Below are positions 8,629-16,986 of a stretch of DNA of 59,944 nt, one piece after another. Below the pieces are notes generated by a model, which was not told where the DNA came from, made no database searches, and saw only the letters and a list, made by a program, of their open reading frames with translations. Source of the stretch: Anaerolineae bacterium (GTDB lineage: Bacteria > Chloroflexota > Anaerolineae > B4-G1 > SLSP01); assembly GCA_026645815.1 (NCBI GenBank), contig JAPKMR010000021.1, positions 1-59,944 on the forward strand. The letters are read 5' to 3'. Position 1 is the stretch's first letter. Each line of letters opens with the position of its first letter. The position numbers and the translations under genes were made by a program.

Positions 8629-9846
8629 GTGGTCAAACTTATTCCCGGTCAAACATTGCGTATACTGTTGGTGAGCACACAAGAAGCGTTACGAACGCAA
8701 GTGGGGATGGCGCTGGTCAATCCCCGCATTGGTGATCACCGTTTATATTGGGTCTCGCAGCCCGATCTGGCGCTGGTGCGTGCTCAGGACCTGGTTCCGC
8801 ATATCATTCTGGTAGATGATGCACTAGGAGGCGCTGACCCGATTCCTCTCATTCGCCAGCTAACATCCAGCGTTCCGGTAGCTGCGACTATTGCACTCGT
8901 GGCTGAAGATGCCATGAATGAGGCGCGTCAAGCAGTGTTGGTGGGCGCGCGCAGTTTTGTGGCTAAGCCTTCGCTGGACGAGGAATTGGTTCCTACTCTG
9001 TTACAGGTTTTTGCCTGGCAACGTCTACCGGCAGTAGAAGCGAAACCGGTTGAGAAGGCTTTGGGCTACACGGTCGCGTTTTGCGCGCCGAAAGGTGGAA
9101 CCGGGCGCACAACGATGGCCATCAATACTGCGGTGAGCCTGTGGCAAGTGATGCAGAAACCCTTGGTGTTGGTGGATGCAGATTATGCCGCGCCCGCATT
9201 GGATGTGGCGCTCAACTTGCGTTCGGATCGCAATATTGCTGATTTGTTGCCCAAACTTTCGCGATTGGATGAGGATCTTATCTCCAGCGTCTTGGTGCAA
9301 CATGCCAGCGGCTTGAACGTCTTGTTGGCGCCTCCCCCTGCCGACCTATCCAGCCCCCTGTCATTGATGCAGGTGCAGCATATCCTGGTGATGCTCAAGC
9401 GGATGTTCCCATGGGTCATTGTGGACCTGGGGTTGCCGCTGGATGAGACGACTTTTGCGTTCCTGGATGGCGCTGATCGTATCATCATGTCGGTGTTGCC
9501 GGAGATGGTGGGTTTGCGAAACACGCGGCTGATGTTGGATCAGCTCTTTGCACGCGGTTATCCAGATGACAAAGTGTGGCTGGTGTTGAATCGGGCGACT
9601 TTGCGGGGCGGTGTCTCGCAGCGGGATATCGAGACCCGCTTGCGTGTCAGTATCAAATTCACCATCCCTGATGACCAGGCGTTGGCGACTCATAGCATCA
9701 ACCGGGGGGTTCCCATCGTCATAAGCCACCCACGCAGCGCTGTGGCGCGCTCGGTGCAGCGATTGGCGCGGCAGCTTTGCGCGGATTTGCCTTTGACCGA
9801 TGAGGGTGAATCCTCCGCGCGGCCCTCGTTGCTTAGGGAGGATTGA
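8629..9846 (+). CDS. cpaE: TadZ/CpaE-like ATPase (receiver-like domain plus MinD/ParA ATPase)
   Basis: About 405 residues. An earlier TTG at 8617 is possible, but GGGAGG at 8619-8624 points to GTG 8629. Residues ~1-125 form a CheY-like fold (ILLVSTQEALRTQ, HIILVDD, ARSFVAKPS). The ATPase follows with a deviant Walker A (PKGGTGRTT, ~154-161), VLVDADYAAPAL and WVIVDLGLPLD. CpaE/TadZ positions the pilus machine, often at the pole, and binds the membrane in its ATP form. It lies between CpaB and TadB as in typical Tad operons. Confidence 0.85.
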   Translation: MVKLIPGQTLRILLVSTQEALRTQVGMALVNPRIGDHRLYWVSQPDLALVRAQDLVPHIILVDDALGGADPIPLIRQLTSSVPVAATIALVAEDAMNEARQAVLVGARSFVAKPSLDEELVPTLLQVFAWQRLPAVEAKPVEKALGYTVAFCAPKGGTGRTTMAINTAVSLWQVMQKPLVLVDADYAAPALDVALNLRSDRNIADLLPKLSRLDEDLISSVLVQHASGLNVLLAPPPADLSSPLSLMQVQHILVMLKRMFPWVIVDLGLPLDETTFAFLDGADRIIMSVLPEMVGLRNTRLMLDQLFARGYPDDKVWLVLNRATLRGGVSQRDIETRLRVSIKFTIPDDQALATHSINRGVPIVISHPRSAVARSVQRLARQLCADLPLTDEGESSARPSLLRED

Positions 9847-9928
9847 AGATGATGGGCTTTAGCCTAGGTCTTAACCCGGGACTAGCCATGTCTGACGTGC
9901 GAGATCACGCTAGAGGTGGGAGGAGACG

Positions 9929-10870
9929 ATGCAAAATCAAGGCCCACTGATTTTTGGATTGCTCGTTGCATTATTCATAACTGTCGGTTTTACGGCGTTG
10001 TGGTTTGTGACTCGTCCCAGGGACCCTGTGGAACGACGCCTGCAACATTACGGGATGCCGTCAGATGCACTCCAGCAACAGGCTCCAAAGCGGCGAAGGC
10101 GGTTGCAGAGTGGCTGGTTGCATGGTGGTCTGGGACCTGCGCTGGCTGAGGCTTTGCAACGTGCGGATTTGCCTTTTACGGCTGTGGAGTATTTCTTAAT
10201 CATTTTGGGTCTGGGCGTGACTGGACTGGTGTTGGGTTCCTTGCGCATGAATATCGCGTTAGGAATAGTTCTGGCACTGGTGTTCGGTTACCTGCCCTTG
10301 CTCTACTTGCGGATGCGTCGCCGGAAGTTGAAGCAGGCTCTGATTACACAGCTACCGGATATGCTGACATTGATGGTTGGGGCATTGCGTGCGGGTTATG
10401 GGCTGACGCAGACGCTGGATATGTTAGTCAAACGTCTAACGCCGCCTGTTTCTACCGAACTGGCGCGTGTGATGCGGGCGGTGAGCCTGGGGTTGCCGGT
10501 GCAGAATGCGTTGCGTGATATGGCGGATCGTTTGGACATTGATGATATTGATCTCATGGTGACGGCGATCAGCGTGCAATATGAGATGGGGGGCAACCTG
10601 GCGCAGACCCTGGATATTATCAGCGAGACCATCCGCGACCGAATCCGCATGTTGCGCGAAATCCAGGTGCTAACTTCTGAGCAGCGTTTTACGGGCTATG
10701 TCTTGGGGTTGTTACCCATGGTGGTGGCTTTTATCCTCTTCATGCTAAATCCTGAATATATGGGGCGTCTTTTTGAACCGGGATGGATTCGTCTTGTGCC
10801 GATCCTAGCGCTGGCGATGCAGATTCTGGGATTTGTCATCATCAGTCGCATTGTGGATATTGAGGTTTGA
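9929..10870 (+). CDS. tadB: TadB-like inner-membrane platform protein (T2SSF domain)
   Basis: 313 residues. An N-terminal membrane span (9-30) and a basic linker (PKRRRRL) precede paired membrane helices and a T2SSF domain with LPDMLTLMVGALRAGYGLTQTLDM and YEMGGNLAQTLD, conserved in TadB. Two C-terminal membrane spans complete the fold. It follows CpaE by 82 bp and is 3 bp from TadC. TadB and TadC form the membrane platform that couples the TadA motor to pilin extraction. Confidence 0.9.
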   Translation: MQNQGPLIFGLLVALFITVGFTALWFVTRPRDPVERRLQHYGMPSDALQQQAPKRRRRLQSGWLHGGLGPALAEALQRADLPFTAVEYFLIILGLGVTGLVLGSLRMNIALGIVLALVFGYLPLLYLRMRRRKLKQALITQLPDMLTLMVGALRAGYGLTQTLDMLVKRLTPPVSTELARVMRAVSLGLPVQNALRDMADRLDIDDIDLMVTAISVQYEMGGNLAQTLDIISETIRDRIRMLREIQVLTSEQRFTGYVLGLLPMVVAFILFMLNPEYMGRLFEPGWIRLVPILALAMQILGFVIISRIVDIEV

Positions 10871-10873
10871 GCC

Positions 10874-11860
10874 ATGAACCCGATTCCGTTTTTGTTAAGC
10901 CTGGATATGTTGTGGTCTCCTTTGGGGTTTTCGACACTTGCGGCGTTGACTGTGCTCTGTGTTTGGCTGGCGTTCTTGCCTGCCCGAAAAGCGAAAAGTA
11001 TGGATGGAAGGCTGGAGGATTATCTGCAGCGTACTGGCGGCGCCGATATTGTGGAAGAGCTGGAAATGCGGCGTTCAATCGTGAGCCGGGTGGTGTTGCC
11101 CGGGTTGCGCAAAGTATTGCACTTCATCGGTGCGTTAGGACCGCAACGCAACATTGCTGCGATTCAGCAGCTCCTGACGGCGGCGGGAGATCCGGGCGGG
11201 TTGACCGCTTTGGATTTCCTAGGTTTGCAGCTGCTGTTAGCGGTTGTTCTGGGGGGGGCTGTGGGGCTGCTGTTGAGTACCCGGGCGCCTCTCGCTATCG
11301 CGTTACGCAATGGGCTGATCGCTGCCACGATAGGGCTTCTAGGACCCTACATCTGGCTGCGAGGCAGGGCAAGTAGCCGCCAGCATGAAATCGAGCGCGC
11401 TCTTCCAGATGCGTTGGACATGCTCACGATTGGGGTGGAAGCCGGTTTGGGTTTTGAATCGGCGCTATTGCGGGTGAGCGAGCAATGGGATAATGCCCTG
11501 ACGCGAGAATTCCGGCGGGGTGTGGTGGAAATGCGTTTGGGAACACCGCGGGATGTGGCGATGCAGCGTATTGCTGAGCGTGCCGGGGTTCAGGCATTGG
11601 CAACCTTTGTAGCAGTCTTTATTCAATCCACCCAGCTGGGGGTGAGTGTTGCGAATGTCTTACACAGCCAGGCTGCCCAACTGCGCACAGTGCGCCGCCA
11701 GCGTGCTGAGGAATTAGCGCGGCAGGCGGGTGTCAAAATGGTATTTCCATTGGTCTTCATGATTTTCCCGGCGTTATTAGTGGTCTTATTGGGGCCAGGA
11801 TTGCCTTCCTTATTGCAGGCAGTCTCGGGCTTATCGGGCGGCATTGGCATACTTCCCTAA
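10874..11860 (+). CDS. tadC: TadC-like inner-membrane platform protein (T2SSF domain)
   Basis: 328 residues, starting 3 bp after the TadB stop, so translation is probably coupled. Membrane spans near the N-terminus and middle flank a T2SSF domain with ALPDALDMLTIGVEAGLGFESAL, the TadC hallmark, and end with two hydrophobic segments (VFPLVFMIFPALLVVLLGPG). It partners TadB in the pilus platform. Length and motif order match the family; nothing unusual. Confidence 0.9.
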   Translation: MNPIPFLLSLDMLWSPLGFSTLAALTVLCVWLAFLPARKAKSMDGRLEDYLQRTGGADIVEELEMRRSIVSRVVLPGLRKVLHFIGALGPQRNIAAIQQLLTAAGDPGGLTALDFLGLQLLLAVVLGGAVGLLLSTRAPLAIALRNGLIAATIGLLGPYIWLRGRASSRQHEIERALPDALDMLTIGVEAGLGFESALLRVSEQWDNALTREFRRGVVEMRLGTPRDVAMQRIAERAGVQALATFVAVFIQSTQLGVSVANVLHSQAAQLRTVRRQRAEELARQAGVKMVFPLVFMIFPALLVVLLGPGLPSLLQAVSGLSGGIGILP

Positions 11861-11890
11861 ATTTGTGATTCACATTTTCAGGTCGGGTGG

Positions 11891-13765
11891 ATGATGGCAT
11901 CTGATACTTATACCGATTTTGATATCCGTTCTGACCCCCTCTACCAGGAAGGGATGATACATTTTCAATCCGGCGCCTGGGATGAGGCGATCCGCTGTTT
12001 TGAACTATTGGAGAAGTCACATCCCGATGATCCGCTGCTGCAGGCTGCATTGGATGAGGCACGCTTCAAAATTAGCTTGGACCGTTCGACACGAGTGCGG
12101 GCAAAGGCGTGGGTCTTGCCTCACTGGTTGCCAGTGTTGGGGCGTCTTCTGCTGGTTGCCGGAATCGTAGCTGCGGGAATCCTGGGAGTGCGGGCGTTAT
12201 TGCGGGAAGTTCAACCTTCGCTTGAAGCGGCGCGGATCGAGCGCCAGCGTGAAGCCTTACTTGCTGAGGCCTTTACTTACCTGGAGGCAGAGGATTTTAA
12301 TGCGGCCGAGGAGCTTTTTCAAAACGTGCTCGCGGAGACTCCCGATAATACGGATGCGCAGCAGGCTCTGGCATATATTGAGGCGCGGCGGGAATTGGAA
12401 GCACTGTATGAGAATGGGGTGAGCCTTCAAGAGAACGGGCAACTTTCGGAGGCGTTGGACGTATTTGCGGAGGTGAATCGCCGGTCGCCGCGCTACCGGG
12501 ATGTAGTCGTACGGGTTGAGACCATTCAACGCCAACAGGGTTTGGAAGATCTGGCGTCTGCTGCTGACCAGAGCTACAAATTGGGACGCACGGATGAGGC
12601 AATTGGTTTGTATGAACAACTTCGCACCGTCAATGTGCGTTATGAGACTGAAATGGTCGTTAACCGGCTATTTGAGCTGTATATGAAGAAGGGGCGTCTG
12701 TTGATGACGCAAGACCCGCCGGTCTTGGAGGACGTGCCCAAGGCGCTGGAGTTCTTCACACAGGCCCTTGCGCTCAAACCTCGAGATTCTTCGGCTCTGC
12801 TCGAACAGAAATTAGCACGTTCATTCCTTGAAGGGCAAACCTATACCTATGACCGGCAGTGGGATGCTGCAGTCGAACGCTTGCAGGAGATCTATGAGCA
12901 ACGCCCAGATTACCTGGGCGGTATCATTTTGAATATGCTCTACGAGGCCTATGTGCGCAGTGGTGATCAGCACCGGGACGCGGGCGACCTCCATTTGGCG
13001 TATGAGATGTACCGCAAGGCAGAGCAATTGCCTGTGAGTGATGTGGCTTGGGCGCGAGGACGTTTGGCTTATGTGCAGCCACAGCTCACCCCCACGCCCA
13101 CGCCGCGTCCGACTGCAACGCCGCGAGCCGGTGCTGGCGGTCCTGCAGTGAAACCCATTCCCCGGCTGGAAACGTTAGTCAACAAAATCGTTTTTTATTC
13201 TGAGGCCAATGGTTACCCCGAAATCTGGATGATGGATCCTGATGGCCAGAAGCGCGAACCTTTGGGAGCCAGCTGGGATCTGCGTTTGCAGTTCGATCAA
13301 CTGTTCGAAAGACATCACTACGGTTCGGACGGGGTGACCTATGCCTATGTTCAAGACGCCTGGCGCGACGATCTCAAGGAATGGCGGGCGCAGATTTTCC
13401 TTGTGCGCCCACCCGATCCGCAATTCGGCAATCTGCCGCCTCTGCAACTCACGGATATCAAGGGGTTGGCGTATGATCCCGTGATTTCCCCTGATGGGAC
13501 ACGTATCGCCTATGTTGGACAGGAAGTCAATCGCAGCGATGATGTGTTCGTGATGCGCATTGACGGCACTGAGCAACGCCGGCTAACCGACAATGTTTGG
13601 GAATGGGATAAACACCCGTCGTGGTCACCCGATAGCTTGCGCATTGTGTTCTGGTCGAATCGCACGGGAATCAAACAGCTTTGGGTGATGAATGCCGATG
13701 GGGGCAATCCCATCAACATTAGCAACACCAAGTGGGATGAATACGATCCCATTTGGGTGAAGTAG
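11891..13765 (+). CDS. TPR and PD40 beta-propeller membrane protein of the Tad locus
   Basis: 624 residues. A cytoplasmic TPR pair (~12-60) precedes one membrane span (~79-103: LPVLGRLLLVAGIVAAGILG). Outside are more TPRs (~115-380), a Pro/Thr linker (PTPTPRPTATPR, ~400-412) and a TolB-like PD40 propeller (~430-624; VISPDGTRIAYVG, SWSPDSLRIVFWSN, LWVMNADGG). It sits between TadC and TadA with 30-bp and 9-bp gaps, so it is co-transcribed with the pilus genes. No standard Tad component has this layout. It may scaffold or sense the assembled pilus at the surface; function is unproven. Confidence 0.8.
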   Translation: MMASDTYTDFDIRSDPLYQEGMIHFQSGAWDEAIRCFELLEKSHPDDPLLQAALDEARFKISLDRSTRVRAKAWVLPHWLPVLGRLLLVAGIVAAGILGVRALLREVQPSLEAARIERQREALLAEAFTYLEAEDFNAAEELFQNVLAETPDNTDAQQALAYIEARRELEALYENGVSLQENGQLSEALDVFAEVNRRSPRYRDVVVRVETIQRQQGLEDLASAADQSYKLGRTDEAIGLYEQLRTVNVRYETEMVVNRLFELYMKKGRLLMTQDPPVLEDVPKALEFFTQALALKPRDSSALLEQKLARSFLEGQTYTYDRQWDAAVERLQEIYEQRPDYLGGIILNMLYEAYVRSGDQHRDAGDLHLAYEMYRKAEQLPVSDVAWARGRLAYVQPQLTPTPTPRPTATPRAGAGGPAVKPIPRLETLVNKIVFYSEANGYPEIWMMDPDGQKREPLGASWDLRLQFDQLFERHHYGSDGVTYAYVQDAWRDDLKEWRAQIFLVRPPDPQFGNLPPLQLTDIKGLAYDPVISPDGTRIAYVGQEVNRSDDVFVMRIDGTEQRRLTDNVWEWDKHPSWSPDSLRIVFWSNRTGIKQLWVMNADGGNPINISNTKWDEYDPIWVK

Positions 13766-13774
13766 GAGCGAGGC

Positions 13775-15130
13775 ATGCGCGACAATATCGAGTCTCAGAA
13801 TAATTTCAGCCCTGGTCCCCGTCGGGCTCACACCACCGTCGGCGCTGACCCCTATGCCGTCTTTCGGGATCGTGTGCAGCGCCGGTTATTGACGGATTTA
13901 AGCCCTGTTGTGGATACCAGCAATGTTGTCGAGGTGCGCCGTGCCCTGGAACATATCTTTAACGAGGCGCTGGCTGAGGAACGGCTTCCCATTAGCCGTA
14001 CTGAGCGTGAGGAGCTCTTCGAGCAGATTGTGGCGGATGTCTTGGGTTTTGGACCCATTGAACCGTTGTTGCGGGATGACTCCATCACCGAGATTATGGT
14101 CAACGGACCTTCACAGGTGTATATCGAACGCAACGGCATATTGGAGGAAGCGGATATTTATTTCCGCGATGCTTCCGAGGTGATGCACGTGATTGATCGC
14201 ATTGTGGCGCCGCTTGGACGACGTGTTGATGAGAGCAGCCCGATGGTAGATGCCCGTCTGCCTGATGGCTCACGCGTCAATATCATCATCCCGCCGCTGG
14301 CATTGAATGGCCCGACACTCAGTATTCGCAAGTTCGCTAAGGCTGTCTACAGCACAGATGACTTGTTGCGTCTTGGGGCGCTGACCGAGGAAATAATCGA
14401 GTTCTTCCAGGCTTGTGTGTTGGCGCGGCTCAATATTGTGATTTCCGGAGGAACTTCTACTGGTAAAACGACGCTGCTCAACATTCTATCGAGCTTCCTG
14501 CCGGACCGTGAGCGGATTGTCACCATCGAGGACTCGGCGGAATTGCAATTGCACCAGCGTCATGTGGTGCGGCTGGAGGCGCGCCCTCCCAATGTGGAAG
14601 GGCGCGGCGAGGTGACCATCCGCCAATTGGTGATCAACGCTTTGCGAATGCGCCCAGACCGCATCGTAGTGGGCGAGGTACGCGGTGGTGAGGCGTTGGA
14701 TATGTTGCAGGCGATGAATACCGGTCATGATGGCTCGCTGACCACGGCGCACTCGAACAGCCCCCGCGATACGCTGCACCGTGTGGAGACTATGGCGCTT
14801 ATGACCGGGATGGATTTGCCGTTGCATGCCGTGCGTGAACAGCTGGCTTCGGCCTTCGACATGATTGTCCATCTGGAACGGTTAATGGACGGAACGCGGC
14901 GTGTTGTCCAGGTCTCTGAGGTTCAGGGCATGGAGGGCAATGTCATTGTGTTGCAGGACATCTTCTCCTTCGTGCAGACTGGGGTAAAGAATGGAAAGGT
15001 TGAAGGCCACTTTGCCGCTAGCGGTGTACGCCCGCGCTTCATGGACAAGATCGAATCTTATGGGCTATTTGTGCCACCCTCGACTTTTGCGCCAGGGCCT
15101 TTGGGCAAACGCAAGTTTGGGCGGCGTTAG
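13775..15130 (+). CDS. tadA: TadA/CpaF pilus assembly ATPase
   Basis: 451 residues, 9 bp after the previous gene. The secretion-ATPase fold is complete: an N-terminal domain with [20 protein letters not shown], Walker [10 protein letters not shown] (~225-233), an Asp box ([10 protein letters not shown]), Walker [20 protein letters not shown] and the His box ([15 protein letters not shown]). This VirB11/CpaF-type motor powers extension, and in some systems retraction, of Tad pili. It acts as a hexamer at the cytoplasmic face of TadB/TadC. Confidence 0.93.
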   Translation: MRDNIESQNNFSPGPRRAHTTVGADPYAVFRDRVQRRLLTDLSPVVDTSNVVEVRRALEHIFNEALAEERLPISRTEREELFEQIVADVLGFGPIEPLLRDDSITEIMVNGPSQVYIERNGILEEADIYFRDASEVMHVIDRIVAPLGRRVDESSPMVDARLPDGSRVNIIIPPLALNGPTLSIRKFAKAVYSTDDLLRLGALTEEIIEFFQACVLARLNIVISGGTSTGKTTLLNILSSFLPDRERIVTIEDSAELQLHQRHVVRLEARPPNVEGRGEVTIRQLVINALRMRPDRIVVGEVRGGEALDMLQAMNTGHDGSLTTAHSNSPRDTLHRVETMALMTGMDLPLHAVREQLASAFDMIVHLERLMDGTRRVVQVSEVQGMEGNVIVLQDIFSFVQTGVKNGKVEGHFAASGVRPRFMDKIESYGLFVPPSTFAPGPLGKRKFGRR

Positions 15131-15151
15131 GTGAGCGCTAAGGGCTAAGCC

Positions 15152-16201
15152 ATGGCATCTGAAGTATTATTGACATCGGAAATGTCCGGCGTCTGGCAGC
15201 AGGAAGCACCTGGTCCGGCGACCGTGACTGAGGTGATGGCAAACGTGGAGGCGCAGCTCGCCAATGGTGATGCGGCGCGGTTGCTTCCCCTGCCGACAGG
15301 GTTCAGCCCGCTTGACGAAATCCTCAATGGCGGGTTGCGACCGGGTGAACTGTTGGTCATGGGGGGGCCTTTCGGGGTAGGCAAAACCATCTTTGGCCTG
15401 CAGGTCGCGCGCAATGTGGCCGCCAGTGACCCGGCTAACCTCGCGATCTACGTCTGTTATGAGCACGATCGTATGCACTTGCTCTCGCGCTTGTTGTGTC
15501 TGGAGAACGCGTTGCAGGGGGCTGGCGAAAACGCCCTTACTTTGCGGCGGATCACGGAATTAGCAGGCATGGGCAGTCATGGGATGGGAAGACTGGCGCA
15601 AACCCCCGATTATGCTGCAACCATGGCTTCGCTGAAGCGTTATGCCGACCGCCTAGTATTGGTGAAAGCCAGCGGTTCTACTTCAACAGTGCAGCAGATC
15701 GAAACCTGGGTGCGCGGACTGGCTACCCCTGAGATAAAACGCGCGCTCTTGGTTGTGGACTATTTGCAGAAAATTCCCATTGACCGGCCCTTTCTGGAAT
15801 CCGAGGAAGAAGCTACCACGTATGTGGCGCAGGGACTTAAAGAATTGGCGATTTCCTTGGGTATTCGTCTGATAGCCCTGGTGGCCTCCGATCGTCCGGG
15901 ATTGCAATCGCGTCGTATGCGGATGACCGATTTTCGCGGCAGTTCTGCGCTGCAATACGAAGCGGATGTCGGATTGGTGCTTAACAACAAGCATGCTATC
16001 GTGAGTCGCGAGCATTTAGTCTACAACCTGATGCAGGCAGAGGCGATGAAGAATTGGGTAGTGATGAGCGTCGAGAAGAATCGCGCGGGCCGCACTAGTG
16101 TGGATATGGAATATGCGATGGATGCCGCACACTTCCACATGTTGACCGAAGGGCGTTTTGTGCGCGAGCGCCTCATTGATGAGAAGGTAATTCGGGAGTA
16201 A
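15152..16201 (+). CDS. stand-alone DnaB C-terminal/KaiC-like RecA-fold ATPase
   Basis: 349 residues. The RecA-type core begins LPTGFSPLDEILNGGLRPGEL, the DnaB/KaiC entry motif, with Walker A GGPFGVGKT (~70-78), Walker B LLVVDYLQKIP (~200), and a late DnaB-like SSALQYEADVGLVL followed by VEKNRAGRT (typical helicase arginine-finger region). The DnaB N-terminal primase-binding domain is absent. It starts 21 bp after tadA in the same direction, so it looks like part of the pilus operon, where a replicative helicase has no obvious job. It may be a repurposed regulatory or motor ATPase. Confidence 0.75.
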   Translation: MASEVLLTSEMSGVWQQEAPGPATVTEVMANVEAQLANGDAARLLPLPTGFSPLDEILNGGLRPGELLVMGGPFGVGKTIFGLQVARNVAASDPANLAIYVCYEHDRMHLLSRLLCLENALQGAGENALTLRRITELAGMGSHGMGRLAQTPDYAATMASLKRYADRLVLVKASGSTSTVQQIETWVRGLATPEIKRALLVVDYLQKIPIDRPFLESEEEATTYVAQGLKELAISLGIRLIALVASDRPGLQSRRMRMTDFRGSSALQYEADVGLVLNNKHAIVSREHLVYNLMQAEAMKNWVVMSVEKNRAGRTSVDMEYAMDAAHFHMLTEGRFVRERLIDEKVIRE

Positions 16202-16338
16202 TTACTGGTACATGCAAGCCCATTTGTGGTTTGATGGAATTAAATCACTCTCGATGCTTCTGTCTGGGCCCTCTTCACGCCATTTTGTTACGGAGGGCCA
16301 AACACTCGTTATAGATTTCCTTTCGTAGATGCAAACGT

Positions 16339-16370
16339 ACAGCGGGAAGGGGATTTCCCCTTCCCGCTGT
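16339..16370. repeat. perfect palindrome, copy 1 (possible terminator)
   Basis: 32-bp near-perfect hairpin, arms ACAGCGGGAAGGGGA and its complement around a TT centre. An identical copy lies at 16912-16943, and both are followed by RACTCAG. It stands about 140 bp after the Tad locus and could stop transcription, although no T-run follows. Confidence 0.7.
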
Positions 16371-16383
16371 GACTCAGATGATC

Positions 16384-16560
16384 TCATAGCTCGAGGGCGA
16401 GGACAAGCGCCAATGCGCGTGCGATTTCCTGCATGCTGGGGACGGAAAGTTCGCCTATGCACCGGACAAAACGTTCACATGACACTGAGCGCACCTGAAA
16501 TGCATCCGCGGCTGAGGCCTTGCCCAGGCCATTTTCTGCATCAGGTACGACTTGTGTCAT
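16384..16560 (-). pseudogene. mazF/pemK-type toxin C-terminal relic
   Basis: Only the last ~58 codons of a MazF-like toxin remain. The stretch VVPDAENGL, then SAADAFQVRSVSCERFV and IGELSVPSMQEIARAL, matches the C-terminal half of MazF/PemK endoribonucleases. The N-terminal half with the active-site region is missing. The fragment overlaps the 3' end of the antitoxin gene by 20 bp in another frame, as if a deletion fused the two. It should be inactive. Confidence 0.55.
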
Positions 16561-16834
16561 CCATGGGGCTATGGCGTAACGCTCCTTCCATTCGGTCAAC
16601 GGCACGAAGAGCCTCTCCATCTAGCACGGTGAAAGCCGTGAGTTCTTCGTCAGTAGTGTAGTAAGTCGCAAGAGCTTCTGCCGCCAGGAGAAGCTGACGT
16701 TTGTTCGTTATGGGTGTTTCGAAAGTGAACTCCGGCACGACAATGACCACACGCGTGTTCTCAGGCAAGGTGGTATCTTCGGTTAGGAGAATCTTTCCCT
16801 TTTTTACAATTCCTTTCAAAGCGATAACGCTCAT
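16541..16834 (-). CDS. MazF-associated-type antitoxin (small beta DNA-binding family)
   Basis: 97 residues from ATG 16834, which follows GGAGG by 5 bases; the longer frame up to 16954 reads through the palindrome and is rejected. The N-terminus (IALKGIVKKGKILL, LPENTRVVIVVPE) resembles short AbrB-like/AF2212-like antitoxins. DEELTAFTVLDGE is a common ending of MazF-linked antitoxins. The last ~20 residues run into toxin DNA in another frame. The partner toxin is broken, so this is an orphan antitoxin, perhaps decaying. Confidence 0.6.
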   Translation of the reverse strand: MSVIALKGIVKKGKILLTEDTTLPENTRVVIVVPEFTFETPITNKRQLLLAAEALATYYTTDEELTAFTVLDGEALRAVDRMEGALRHSPMDDTSRT

Positions 16835-16911
16835 GTGATCCTCCATCTTCAAATCCCATGCACAGGCTTGTGCATATTGTAACATGGATGGCACACTGAA
16901 CAAGACACGCA

Positions 16912-16943
16912 ACAGCGGGAAGGGGATTTCCCCTTCCCGCTGT
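16912..16943. repeat. perfect palindrome, copy 2
   Basis: Identical to the hairpin at 16339-16370, on the other side of the toxin-antitoxin relic, 573 bp apart. It also lies just after the 3' end of the large secreted protein gene (minus strand ends at 16987), so it may serve as its terminator. Confidence 0.7.
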
Positions 16944-16986
16944 AACTCAGGCACGCACTAAGCCGGTTTCAGAATCCAAACCCTAC

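Noticed and set aside
16339-16943. Palindromes as a CRISPR array
   Set aside because: Only two units 573 bp apart, each self-complementary; no spacers between regular repeats.
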